A DNA stretch of 19,494 bases from Chloroflexota bacterium. GTDB taxonomy: Bacteria; Chloroflexota; Dehalococcoidia; Lucifugimonadales; Lucifugimonadaceae. The notes beneath the pieces are model-generated. The model did not search any database. It was not told the origin of the DNA and was given only the letters and a program-made list of their open reading frames with translations. Every line of letters starts with the position of its first letter. Positions within the stretch are counted from its first letter, which is position 1. The stretch covers positions 1-19,494 of the forward strand of contig JAURLM010000269.1 in the NCBI GenBank assembly GCA_030831265.1. Reading direction: 5' to 3'. The translations under genes and the position numbers were made by a program. Positions 1 to 7,804 of this stretch are shown piece after piece.

Positions 1-828
1 CAGATATATGTAGACCTGTCGTCCGGTCGAATGTACGTCAGCCGCTGAACCTCGGAAAAAGTGCCACCACAGTGCTGTTCCGCCGATGAGTACCAGGGCG
101 ATTCCAGATTTGATCTCAGAGCCCCACAGGTCTGACCTGATGAACGAGTCACTGAGGAAAAGAGAGGTGTAGGCATGACTCAACAGCGGGCTCATGATGG
201 CTCCGCCGCCCGAGAGGGCGATAGAGAACATCACTGCTGAGGCACCGTAGATGTACAGGGCTCGGAACGGTGTCGCAGCGCGGTCTTCAGCGGTCAAGCG
301 GGATTCGACCCACCAGTGATATGCCCAGAGCGGCCCCCACACGACCGGGAACGCGATGCTGATGCCGCTGAGGTTCTCATCCTGCAGTAGGACGAGGATC
401 AGCGAGAACAGTCCCGTGAAGAGGAATCCGAGTGAAACGGCTTCTATCACGTACATGTAGAAGCCGCGGATCGGGTCCTGCTTTTCAGCCTTATCCTCTT
501 CCGTTGTACGAACAATCCGCCGCCATGCGAGGAGCCATGCGGGAGTGCCAACGATGATGAGCGCGAGTCCGAGCGCAAGCTGGTTGACGCTCGGCTTGAC
601 CAGCTGGCCGCCACGCAACGAATCGACAATGTAGCTGACGAGCACCGAGGCTCCGGCCGCAGCCACCATCAGCGCGGCAAAGGCGAACAAGTAGAAAAAT
701 GCTTGCTTTGCCGTTACCCCTGCCGATCTGCGCTGACCATGCTCGCGCCCGCGTACTATCAGCAGCGTGATTGCGGTGATGACGGCAAAGAAGATGAAGA
801 GCGGGACTATGGCTCCTAAGAATTCCAT
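1..828 (-). CDS. Multi-pass membrane protein with DUF5671-like repeats (partial)
   Basis: An open frame of 276 codons runs without a stop to the window edge, so the C-terminus is missing. The ATG at 828 is preceded by a strong ribosome binding site (AAAGGTGG, about 5 nt before the start). The protein starts with a membrane helix (about residues 3-25) and then repeats a unit: an aromatic-rich helix beginning FFYLF (44), FYMYV (123) or LYIYG (191), a short loop, and a second helix ending in tryptophans (W98/W102, W171-W173, W254-W255). A fourth unit begins at RQVYIYL on the window edge. The R-x-[FL]-Y-x-Y opening followed by paired helices resembles DUF5671 membrane proteins; this is pattern recognition, not a search result. 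No catalytic residues are evident and the function is unknown. The gene overlaps the 3' end of the gene upstream by 13 bp, so the two are probably co-transcribed and translationally coupled. Confidence 0.8.
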   Translation of the reverse strand, partial: MEFLGAIVPLFIFFAVITAITLLIVRGREHGQRRSAGVTAKQAFFYLFAFAALMVAAAGASVLVSYIVDSLRGGQLVKPSVNQLALGLALIIVGTPAWLLAWRRIVRTTEEDKAEKQDPIRGFYMYVIEAVSLGFLFTGLFSLILVLLQDENLSGISIAFPVVWGPLWAYHWWVESRLTAEDRAATPFRALYIYGASAVMFSIALSGGGAIMSPLLSHAYTSLFLSDSFIRSDLWGSEIKSGIALVLIGGTALWWHFFRGSAADVHSTGRQVYIYL

Positions 829-1388
829 GTCAACCACCTTTGTTCCGCCATGACTGATCCGCCCGCGCCATGAGCCAACGACAACCGCTCAGGGGTGGCT
901 TCTGGAGACGACTTTGGCGGTTCCGGGCACCAACTCATTGGCCACGGCGGTTCGGAGAAACGCCAGCCATCTGCCTCTTCTTTGAGGGTGAAGATGACGT
1001 CATAGCTGTAGCCATTTTGACCAAACAGGTCACCACTGGGTGCGTCGGTGATCTTGACGGCAACAAGCGTTGCCTTGTCGGTGGTCGTGGTCTTGCCCAG
1101 GGAAACGCTGTAGTTCTGCTCACGCTGGTAGCCGGTCGTCTGTATGAAATGAGTCAACGTGCAACTGGTGAGAGACGAACTGATGTATCCGAATGCTGTC
1201 GCACCGTCATCATCGTTCAGCGCAATCAAGTAACGCTGGCCCACGCCTTCGGGCGTATCCGCCGGCAACAGGTCTGCCTGGTTGCTGTCCGAGACCAGGT
1301 TGATGACAACCGCTATGACAATCAGCAATGCTGCTGAAGCGATTATTCCAATCAACCACATAGTGGATGCGGATCGTACACGGAGCAT
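816..1388 (-). CDS. Membrane-anchored NTF2/DUF4878-like protein
   Basis: This 190-residue protein has one N-terminal membrane helix (about residues 10-32) and an extracytoplasmic domain. The domain opens with a helical segment (TPEGVGQRYLIALNDDD, from about 45), which leads into beta strands ending in a TLKEEADGWRFSEPPW segment (about 134-149). That order, with an acidic-Gly-Trp strand near the end, resembles small NTF2-fold/DUF4878 domains of bacterial envelope proteins; no enzymatic role can be assigned. Two cysteines (C76 and C154) could form an extracytoplasmic disulfide, which is inference. The ATG at 1388 is supported by GGGAG six nt upstream. The stop lies inside the start region of the downstream membrane protein, so the two form a tight operon and may work together in the envelope. 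The 183 bp upstream hold no gene and no convincing promoter. Confidence 0.75.
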   Translation of the reverse strand: MLRVRSASTMWLIGIIASAALLIVIAVVINLVSDSNQADLLPADTPEGVGQRYLIALNDDDGATAFGYISSSLTSCTLTHFIQTTGYQREQNYSVSLGKTTTTDKATLVAVKITDAPSGDLFGQNGYSYDVIFTLKEEADGWRFSEPPWPMSWCPEPPKSSPEATPERLSLAHGAGGSVMAEQRWLTWNS

Positions 1389-1571
1389 AGGTGACTCCCA
1401 ATCTGATCATCGACTCGAACCTGAGTGGGTCCGGGCGATGAGGCCGTACCATTGTGCACTTTTCCGTGCGAATGAGTACATGTCGTATTCAATACCCTGA
1501 TACATAACAGAAGTATGACGAGATTGCGTTCTACATGAAGGTTTCGTGTCAGTACGCGCCGGGGTTGCCCG

Positions 1572-2513
1572 CTAGTTCTTCGCAGCGGACTCACTGAACA
1601 GGCCTACCAGTCTCTGGTAGTCAGCATCCGGGAGCGTTGAGGCTTCAAGCGAGCGTGCATTGGCCTCAAAGTGTTCAACATTCGCTGTCCCTGTGAGCAC
1701 GGTAGAGATGCCGCTGTGCATAGCCGCAAACCGGTACCCGGCATCGATCACAGATTCCACGTCGCCGTGTACCAGCCAGTCAAATGGTTTCTCGTCGTCC
1801 AGTGATGACACTTCGACTGTTCTATCTGCTTTCCAACTATCAAACAGTGTGCGGCGGTCTGATTCGCGTGTCAGGGTTTGACGGACGGGTGCCATGTTGA
1901 GAATGCCGATGCCGTGCTTCTCAGCCAACGGCAACACCTCTTTGGCAGCCCACTGGTTCAGGATGCCGTACTTCAGCATGACAACGTCCCACACATCAGG
2001 GTGTTCGGTTACCGCCTGTAGCGGGACGCCGTGCTTCGGGTCAAGCGTCATCATTTCAGTGAAGCCAATGAGCCTGATCTTGCCCTGATCACGGAGCGAG
2101 AGCATTGTAGGGATGTATCGCTCCATGACCTGATCGTAGTCACCCGGCAGTATCCCGTGGAACTGCATTATGTCGATGACGTCGGTTTTCAGGAGTCGGA
2201 GGCTGCGTTCGACGGCTGTGACCAGTGCATCTGCGTCGGCCAGCTTGCCTCCGGGGCGGTATGACCACTTGGTCGCAAGGATGTATTTGTCCCGAGGCAC
2301 GCCAACGAGTGCGTTGCCAAGCAATTCTTCCGATGCGCCGTACTGTTCGGACGTGTCGAACAGGTTCACACCCAGCGCAATCGCCTTGTCCACGAGCCGC
2401 TTGCGACCGGCATCGTCAACGCCTGTTTTCTGTCCAAAGTGGCTTGCACCGCCAGTGCCAAGGCTGAGTAGTGAGACGTTTATACCGGAACGGCCGAGGG
2501 CGCGATATTGCAT
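1572..2513 (-). CDS. Aldo/keto reductase
   Basis: This 313-residue protein has the normal length for a single-domain (TIM-barrel) aldo/keto reductase. Such enzymes use NAD(P)H to interconvert carbonyls and alcohols in the cytoplasm. The family's catalytic tetrad is visible: D53 and Y58 in LFDTSEQYG, K82 in LATKWS, and H119 in MQFHG. The N-terminus (YRALGRSGINVSLLSLGTGG) is the usual first strand. The region around 254-290, ending in TVLTGTANVEHFEAN, matches the C-terminal cofactor-binding part where the phosphate of NADP is often bound. The start is well supported (AGGAG about 7 nt before ATG). The gene lies 86 bp downstream of an alcohol dehydrogenase on the same strand, so the two may share a transcript and act on related aldehydes, ketones or sugars. 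The substrate cannot be told from sequence. Confidence 0.92.
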   Translation of the reverse strand: MQYRALGRSGINVSLLSLGTGGASHFGQKTGVDDAGRKRLVDKAIALGVNLFDTSEQYGASEELLGNALVGVPRDKYILATKWSYRPGGKLADADALVTAVERSLRLLKTDVIDIMQFHGILPGDYDQVMERYIPTMLSLRDQGKIRLIGFTEMMTLDPKHGVPLQAVTEHPDVWDVVMLKYGILNQWAAKEVLPLAEKHGIGILNMAPVRQTLTRESDRRTLFDSWKADRTVEVSSLDDEKPFDWLVHGDVESVIDAGYRFAAMHSGISTVLTGTANVEHFEANARSLEASTLPDADYQRLVGLFSESAAKN

Positions 2514-2599
2514 TGGTTGCTCCTGACTGTGAGAGGGAGATTAAGTTGGCGGCTCCATTCACCGGAACCGCCCACTTGGTGTATCTGAGTGTTCAGAAA

Positions 2600-3649
2600 C
2601 TAGTATTCGATGATCGCCCGGCCGAAGATCTCGCCTGCTTGCAAGTCGTTCGTGGCCTGATTGATTTCATCGAGCTTGTACCGCTTCGTGACCATCTCGT
2701 CCAGTGGGAACTTCCCTTCCTTGTGCCAGCGGAGGTACATGTTGAAGTCCTTGTCCGGGTACGTCGCCCCCAGGGAGCCGCGGTACTGTCGTTGGTGGAA
2801 CATGAAGTGACCGGGGTCGATGGTCATCTCCTTGCCCGGCATGCCGATCATGACTGCCATGCCGCCCACGTTGTCTGCACCCGGGCCGCCGCCGCGCACA
2901 GACGGCAGAATCTGCTCATTCGTGATGCGTAGGCCAATGGCGTCGAAAGCGTAGTCTGCACCGCCGCCGGTGATTTCGTGGATCGCCTCTACTGGATCGA
3001 CTTTTCCGGCGTTGACCGTGTGCGTGGCACCGAACTTGCGAGCAAATTCCAGCTTCTTGTCATCAAGGTCTACGGCGATGATCGGGTATGCGTTCAGCAG
3101 AACGGCCATCCTGAGGGCAGACAGGCCGACTCCCCCGACACCGTAAACAGCAACGGATTCTTCTGGCCTGACTTTGGCAGTGTGCAGAACCGCACCTGCG
3201 CCGGTTAGGACTGCACAGCCAACGATTGAGCTAATGTCCTTCGGGTTGTCGTCATCGATTTTGACGACGTATCCACCCCAGACGATGACATCCTCGCCCC
3301 AAGTGTAGGTTGCACCGGCCAGAGGCTTCTCCTGCCATGTTGCGCCACCGGGAGGCGGAGCCCAGCGACCGCGAATTGGCTCTCGTGGCACCCATGTGAC
3401 GATAGCAAGATCACCTTCTTTAAGGTGCGTGACGCCTTTTCCAACAGAAGTCACGACTCCAGTGCCTTCGTGGCCGAGCAGGGCTGGCTTTGGCCCGCTG
3501 GCGTTGTGCATCTGGTGTAGCTGCGAGTGGCAGACACCGCTGGAGAATAGCTTGACGACGACTTGGTCATCTTTGGGGTCAGGTATTTCGATCTCGTCAA
3601 CCAGCAGCGGCTTGCCGTGCTGTATGAGGATAGCTGCTCTGCTCTTCAT
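2600..3649 (-). CDS. Zinc-binding alcohol dehydrogenase (MDR superfamily)
   Basis: This medium-chain dehydrogenase oxidises an alcohol or reduces an aldehyde with NAD(H). From the ATG at 3649 it has 349 residues. The catalytic zinc ligands are seen at C40 (GVCHS), H60-E61 (GHEGTG) and C145 (VGCAV). The Rossmann loop is GVGGVG (170-175), and the acidic D194 at the end of the next strand points to NAD rather than NADP. The stretch 85-110, where classic members hold four cysteines for a structural zinc, contains none. Overall it looks closest to the class III/NDMA-dependent type of bacterial alcohol dehydrogenases. The frame extends ten codons further to a TTG at 3679, but the ATG at 3649 has GGAG six nt upstream and fits the usual N-terminus, so it is preferred. 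The aldo/keto reductase follows 86 bp downstream. Confidence 0.88.
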   Translation of the reverse strand: MKSRAAILIQHGKPLLVDEIEIPDPKDDQVVVKLFSSGVCHSQLHQMHNASGPKPALLGHEGTGVVTSVGKGVTHLKEGDLAIVTWVPREPIRGRWAPPPGGATWQEKPLAGATYTWGEDVIVWGGYVVKIDDDNPKDISSIVGCAVLTGAGAVLHTAKVRPEESVAVYGVGGVGLSALRMAVLLNAYPIIAVDLDDKKLEFARKFGATHTVNAGKVDPVEAIHEITGGGADYAFDAIGLRITNEQILPSVRGGGPGADNVGGMAVMIGMPGKEMTIDPGHFMFHQRQYRGSLGATYPDKDFNMYLRWHKEGKFPLDEMVTKRYKLDEINQATNDLQAGEIFGRAIIEY

Positions 3650-3785
3650 ATCTGTCTCCGGTTCCGGAGCGACTGGCAACTGAGCCCGTTCGCTACCGGT
3701 TGCTATTAACTGGCCTGAAGCTGGCCAAGTCTAGCACTCAGGGAGCCTGTACCTGTGAAGACCGGTGGGCAGATGTGGCGAACGG

Positions 3786-5123
3786 CTATCCGCCCAGGAG
3801 GTCTGCGATAGCTATGTCGCAGGCGCCAAGTGCCGCGAGAGCTGTTAGCGGACTGACTGTGCCGTCTGCGATACCAGCCAGCTGTTCTGCGCCGATCTCG
3901 TCGATCAAGCACTGTGCCTGTTCGGCTGTGATCGGCAGGGATTCGAAGACTGCCGGGTCGATTGTCGTTGTGCCGCCGCCACCGTCAGGAATTGTGATTC
4001 CACCTTCACCGGGGGCAGTACCGGAACTACCAGACACACAGATTTCAAGTACCTGTGCTATCTCGGGACTTGATGAATCGATCAGACCCGCAGCGTAGTT
4101 TGAAGCGGTTGCAGGGCTGACACCATTTTCAGTCAGGCAGACCAGAAGATCGCCAGATATCTCTTCGGTGATTGAAGGGGTTCCACCTGCCGTGTTGCTT
4201 GCGTCAATCAGGGACTGTAGGTCGATCCCGCAGTCTGACAAGGCGGTGAACACGCTCGCCGCCGCTGCAAGGTCAGGTGTGCCGGATGTTCCATCGGTGA
4301 TGGTCAACAGGCTGTCCAGTGCCGCTGGGTCAAGCTTCTCAAACATGCACGACATCTGGTCTGCTGTCATTCCTGAACTGGCAAAGGCTTCATCGTCAAC
4401 CACTCCGCAATCGATCATGAGTTGCATGAACTTGCTGACGGCCAGCGGGTCAACTTCTCCATCTGCACCGAACATGCTGGCAAAGACCTGGATGCCATCC
4501 GGGCCTGCGCCGTCAACGGCACATTCAAGCGCATCGATTCCACCCATCTGGTCTACTGAAACAAGGTCAGTACCACTCTTTTCGAGTGATGCCCTCTCTT
4601 CAGGCGAGAGGCAGAAAAGTGCCTGGAGTGTGCTAACTATGGCGTCGCTTTCAACAATCTGTCCTGAGAACACGCCGGCAAAATCGATGCCATCCGTGTA
4701 TTGAGATATGCAGGCAACCGTGGCGTCACTCAGTCCGCCAGCCGCGATCTGGAGTTGGCCCACTACGATGCTTTTCATCGTCTCGTTCCCGATGCAGGAA
4801 GCAAGGACGCGGAGTTGAATATCGCTGATGCCGTCTGCCGCATCTCCCTGTGATGAGATCAGGCTTACAAGCTGCTCGTGACCTCCAACAGCACTGGTGG
4901 CGCAGTCGACCTCAGACGCAGGCAACGCTGCAAGGAATCCTTCAGCATCTTGCTCAGGGTCGATCGAAATGACCTTGATCGGGACCGGAGTGGGAGTTGG
5001 GACTTCCGTCGGTACAGATGTTGCTGTGGGAGTTGCCGCTGTTGAGGAACACGCGGCAAAAGCGAAGATGGCTACAACCGATAGGAGTGTTGCAAGTGCT
5101 AGGCGAGTTCGTATCTTGGCCAT
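3786..5123 (-). CDS. Lipoprotein with six tandem cysteine-pair repeats
   Basis: This 445-residue protein begins with a lipoprotein signal peptide: basic MAKIRTR, hydrophobic segment 8-24, and lipobox FAAC with C25 as the lipidated residue. A Thr/Pro-rich spacer follows (about 30-49), as in many Chloroflexota surface lipoproteins. The rest holds twelve cysteines that fall into six pairs: 74/110, 138/171, 201/239, 259/298, 329/362 and 405/435. Each pair sits in a unit of about 60-75 residues that opens with a short (L/I/M)-(S/T)-type motif before the first cysteine and ends with a hydrophobic helix carrying the second. This suggests a string of small helical domains, each closed by one disulfide, on the outer face of the membrane. 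A glycine-rich linker (about 366-386) precedes the last unit. No known function is recognised. It is acidic throughout with few basic residues. The ATG at 5123 has only a weak upstream GTGGGA. Confidence 0.85.
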   Translation of the reverse strand: MAKIRTRLALATLLSVVAIFAFAACSSTAATPTATSVPTEVPTPTPVPIKVISIDPEQDAEGFLAALPASEVDCATSAVGGHEQLVSLISSQGDAADGISDIQLRVLASCIGNETMKSIVVGQLQIAAGGLSDATVACISQYTDGIDFAGVFSGQIVESDAIVSTLQALFCLSPEERASLEKSGTDLVSVDQMGGIDALECAVDGAGPDGIQVFASMFGADGEVDPLAVSKFMQLMIDCGVVDDEAFASSGMTADQMSCMFEKLDPAALDSLLTITDGTSGTPDLAAAASVFTALSDCGIDLQSLIDASNTAGGTPSITEEISGDLLVCLTENGVSPATASNYAAGLIDSSSPEIAQVLEICVSGSSGTAPGEGGITIPDGGGGTTTIDPAVFESLPITAEQAQCLIDEIGAEQLAGIADGTVSPLTALAALGACDIAIADLLGG

Positions 5124-5270
5124 TGGATTTGTCCCACTGTCAGCTGCGCGCGTTACTGGTCACAGGGCGATGCCCTTAATACGTTCAACTCTGACGATAC
5201 GATGCGAACCATTACCAGAGCATAGGTAATTTGGCACACGTCATACGGGATAACCGGCAGGGTGATGAAC

Positions 5271-6506
5271 TTATTCCGGTAGATTCAGCAGGTGCCTTCT
5301 GAGGAGGCTGAGTGCGTGCATTGCCGCTCGCTGGCGGTCAGGCCGGCCGCGACCAGCGCTGCGTACATGCCGGGTGCGTTCCGAGTTTGCAGTTGCCAGT
5401 GTCACATATGTTTCGCCACGACCCAGGTTCTCGGCCTTCTGGTCGCCTTCGGGGACTGCATGTATTGCAAGGCCAATCTCTGTGCCGGAAATCTGCCGGA
5501 TTGCGCGTGCCAGTGCCTTAGACCGTGCCTCGCCATCAGCGAAAGGTGGCTTTTTGCCACCGGAAATTGCCAGTCTCTCGAGCGCCTCGTTGGAGTTGAG
5601 GATCACACCCTGTGACAACAGCGTCCCGGCAGCTTCGTGAATAGCATCGGCCACTGCACCACCACTCAGGTCCTCACACGTGGCAATAGTCGTGTTGCTC
5701 TGCCGTAGCAGGTCGCCAGTTACGGAGGCCATCGTCTGGTCGTCAGTTGCGAAAACATGGTCGCCAAGAAGACCGCGTACTTGTTCTTCGACAGGGTCAA
5801 TCAACCGTGAAGCCTCTGCCTTCGTGTGAGCCATTGCGGTGATGCGGACATCCACCTGTCCGGGAAGTGCCAGGACGCCGACAGTGGGATTTCCTGAATT
5901 CGCGATCAGTTCGCCAATCCGATCATCGACGGCGCTTTCACCGATGTCCGCCACCTTCAGCACGCGGTAGTGAATGGTCTGGGTCAGCCCGAACTTCTCT
6001 CGCAAATAGGGCAGAACCTCATTGTCGAACAGCCACTTCATCTCGAATGGAACACCCGGCAGGCTGATAATCACGCCACGATCATCTTCCACGATGAAAG
6101 CTGGCGCCGTGCCATTTGGATTCTTCACCACAATGGCACCTTCCGGAACCATGGCCTGACGCTCGTTGTTCTTGGTCAGGATGAATCCGCGCTTCTGGAA
6201 TCGTTCCCGCAATTCTTCAAGTGATTCCTGGTGTACGACCACTTTGCGGCCGGTCACTTCTGCCACCGCCTCACGGGTCAGATCGTCCTGCGTGGGGCCA
6301 ATGCCACCGCCTGTAATCACCACGTCGGCGCGGACTAACGCTGCACTAAGAATGGCGGTCATGCGCTGGAAGTTATCGCCAACGGTGGTCTTGTAGAACA
6401 GGTTGACGCCATTTTCAGCCAATCGCTGCGCCATCCACGAGGCGTTGGTATCCACGATCTGGCCGAGCAGTAGTTCTGAGCCGATAGAGACGAGTTCTGC
6501 GTTCAT
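5271..6506 (-). CDS. cinA: CinA-family protein with a degenerate deamidase domain
   Basis: CinA proteins join an N-terminal MoCF/COG1058 domain (ADP-ribose pyrophosphatase-like in studied members) to a C-terminal nicotinamide-mononucleotide deamidase domain involved in NAD recycling. From the ATG at 6506 the protein has 411 residues, the usual length. The start MNAELVSIGSELLLGQIVDT is textbook CinA; a TTG eleven codons upstream (6539) is open but not supported. The MoCF signature GGGIGPTQDDLT is intact at 66-77, and LPGVPFEM at 149-156 is also typical. The C-terminal domain (from about 257) is eroded: the serine/glycine motif normally near AESCTGG reads ATCEDLSGG (275-283), and the TGIAGP motif reads LAIHAVPEGD (346-355). 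Deamidase activity is therefore doubtful. The frame shows no break. Two SOS-type boxes lie 136-166 bp upstream but are nearer the divergent gene. Confidence 0.9.
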   Translation of the reverse strand: MNAELVSIGSELLLGQIVDTNASWMAQRLAENGVNLFYKTTVGDNFQRMTAILSAALVRADVVITGGGIGPTQDDLTREAVAEVTGRKVVVHQESLEELRERFQKRGFILTKNNERQAMVPEGAIVVKNPNGTAPAFIVEDDRGVIISLPGVPFEMKWLFDNEVLPYLREKFGLTQTIHYRVLKVADIGESAVDDRIGELIANSGNPTVGVLALPGQVDVRITAMAHTKAEASRLIDPVEEQVRGLLGDHVFATDDQTMASVTGDLLRQSNTTIATCEDLSGGAVADAIHEAAGTLLSQGVILNSNEALERLAISGGKKPPFADGEARSKALARAIRQISGTEIGLAIHAVPEGDQKAENLGRGETYVTLATANSERTRHVRSAGRGRPDRQRAAMHALSLLRRHLLNLPE

Positions 6507-6636
6507 TGCTTGTTCCGAAAACAGGTTTAGTGCGATCAATCCGTTCAGCGCAGACGGTATGCGCGCCGTGATATGCGGTCAAGCGGTCAGTGTTACACGG
6601 AACAGGATTTCATGTGCCTGCGAAAGGTATTGACTT

Positions 6637-6677
6637 TATCAGAACATGTGTTCAACAATAGAACGCACGTTCTGATA
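6637..6677. promoter_or_regulatory. Tandem SOS-type (LexA) boxes in an inverted repeat
   Basis: Two exact matches to the Gram-positive-type LexA box GAAC-N4-GTTC lie side by side: GAACATGTGTTC at 6642-6653 and GAACGCACGTTC at 6661-6672. Their centres are 19 bp apart, about two helical turns. The outer halves extend to a perfect 9-bp inverted repeat, TATCAGAAC (6637-6645) and GTTCTGATA (6669-6677). On the plus strand a possible promoter, TTGACT (6630-6635) with an 18-bp spacer and AACAAT (6654-6659), has the first box in its spacer and the second just past the -10, where a repressor would block transcription. The plus-strand gene starts 62 bp beyond the second box, and cinA starts 136 bp away on the other side. 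LexA binding is inferred from the motif. The helix-turn-helix protein encoded downstream is an alternative binder. Confidence 0.65.
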
Positions 6678-6734
6678 TGGGGTTTCCTGGTGGGTCGTGG
6701 GTGGTCGTGAGGAGAGTCGCAAGGAGTATCCGAC

Positions 6735-7358
6735 ATGGTTCTGGCACTGGATCGATATACCGAAAAACTTCGAATAGCAGCTCCGGATTTGCCCGGTCGA
6801 ACAATGGCGGGACACGCCGTTATGGCTGCGTTGTTGCAGAACAAGCCTGCAACGTTTGTCATTGAGGCCGAGCATAGCCACGAAATAAACCGGTTTGCAT
6901 CCCCATTGCGGATGTTCCTGTTGATGTCTGGCAGGTTGTCTGGCGGAGTGTCTGCCACTGTTGCCCCGCATTTTTCGGAGCAGACCTATCCCGCATTACT
7001 GGACCTGGTGGGCGCGCTTAATGACTCGGGCGCCGGGGTTCTCTGGAAGCCAGATGGAGCACGTTCTGTGATGGTGGGTAACGCCAGGCACGTCTTTGTC
7101 AGCGTTGATATGCCCGTCATTGAGAAGTCGCCACGCCCGGACCGTCTCCTGGAGATGGTTGCGTCCGATGAGATAGCAGATGAGTGGTATCGAAGTCGAG
7201 TGGCGCCGCGTCTGAACGCTGAATCAATGGTGCGCGTGTTCTATGGCATGAGTGGGTCAGCTGGTTCGGCTTTCGCTGCGGCTGAAGCCGAGGCGATTGC
7301 CGAGGAAGCAATGACCGGGGAACGGCGGCGTTTTTCGATGTCTGGAGAAGTTGACTAG
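6735..7358 (+). CDS. Hypothetical protein behind SOS-type boxes
   Basis: This 207-residue protein is not recognised. The ATG at 6735 is preceded by AAGGAG about 8 nt upstream. The sequence is soluble in character, with no signal peptide or membrane helix. It looks mixed alpha/beta: an early HAVMAALLQNKPATFVIEAEH segment, a strand-turn-strand region rich in valine (about 111-127), then mostly helical sequence from 132 to the end, with an alanine/glutamate-rich helix (AFAAAEAEAIAEEAM) near 178-192. No catalytic motif is obvious. The gene is the first of a plus-strand pair with the small helix-turn-helix gene 47 bp downstream. Its start lies just past the two GAAC-N4-GTTC boxes, so a DNA-damage-induced role such as a checkpoint or mutagenesis accessory is possible; that is inference from position only. 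Confidence 0.7.
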   Translation: MVLALDRYTEKLRIAAPDLPGRTMAGHAVMAALLQNKPATFVIEAEHSHEINRFASPLRMFLLMSGRLSGGVSATVAPHFSEQTYPALLDLVGALNDSGAGVLWKPDGARSVMVGNARHVFVSVDMPVIEKSPRPDRLLEMVASDEIADEWYRSRVAPRLNAESMVRVFYGMSGSAGSAFAAAEAEAIAEEAMTGERRRFSMSGEVD

Positions 7359-7405
7359 AGATGTTTGGGGCTGTGTATGCAGCCGTGATTATCGGGAGTT
7401 TTGCA

Positions 7406-7804
7406 ATGACGATGATGTTAATGCCGGTTCGTTCAGACACTCTTCCAGAAAACACGAGATATGCGGATGATGGATGTGACGTTGCGTCCGCTTGCCTGAA
7501 CTGCCCGCTGGCAATGTGCAAATATGATGATCCCGGCTGGTTGCGTCGCCAAGATCGAGGACAGCGTGACAACGAGATATTCCGCCTTCGTAAAGCTGGT
7601 GTTCCGGTGCCAGAACTGGCACGGCAGTTCAAGGTGAGCACGCGCACGGTGCACCGGATTGTGCAGCGTGGTGGTGCTGAGACATCTGAAAGCGAAGTTG
7701 ATGATGGCCCGGTTCTGTCTCTGGCTGATTTATCTCGCCGGCAGATCATCCAGCCCCGACCGCCGCTGCCGTCTCTTTCCCAGCTACTGCGCCATTCAGC
7801 CTGA
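7406..7804 (+). CDS. Small Cys4-cluster helix-turn-helix protein
   Basis: From the ATG at 7406 this is a 132-residue protein. The frame is open from an ATG at 7361, but 7406 has a strong GGGAG seven nt upstream, and the extra 15 residues would only add a hydrophobic tail. Residues 24-38 hold four cysteines in the pattern C-x5-C-x2-C-x4-C (C24, C30, C33, C38), followed by KYDDPGWLRR. A helix-turn-helix of the Hin/sigma-like kind follows (about 59-87, LRKAGVPVPELARQFKVSTR and the recognition helix after it). The C-terminal 45 residues are acidic, then proline-rich, and look disordered. The cysteines could bind zinc or an iron-sulfur cluster, making this a metal-dependent or redox-sensitive DNA-binding protein; this is inferred. 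I have the impression that similar proteins recur in Chloroflexota, but cannot check that here. It is probably co-transcribed with the preceding gene and may bind the inverted repeat upstream of it. Confidence 0.75.
   Translation: MTMMLMPVRSDTLPENTRYADDGCDVASACLNCPLAMCKYDDPGWLRRQDRGQRDNEIFRLRKAGVPVPELARQFKVSTRTVHRIVQRGGAETSESEVDDGPVLSLADLSRRQIIQPRPPLPSLSQLLRHSA

Noticed and set aside
870..1337. Plus-strand open frame of 155 codons
   Set aside because: It is the antisense of the NTF2-like gene, with no ribosome binding site and Arg/Gly/Cys-rich composition typical of a shadow frame.
4168..4704. Plus-strand open frame of 178 codons
   Set aside because: It lies wholly opposite the six-repeat lipoprotein, whose signal peptide and repeats make the minus strand clearly coding; the frame is Ser-rich and featureless.
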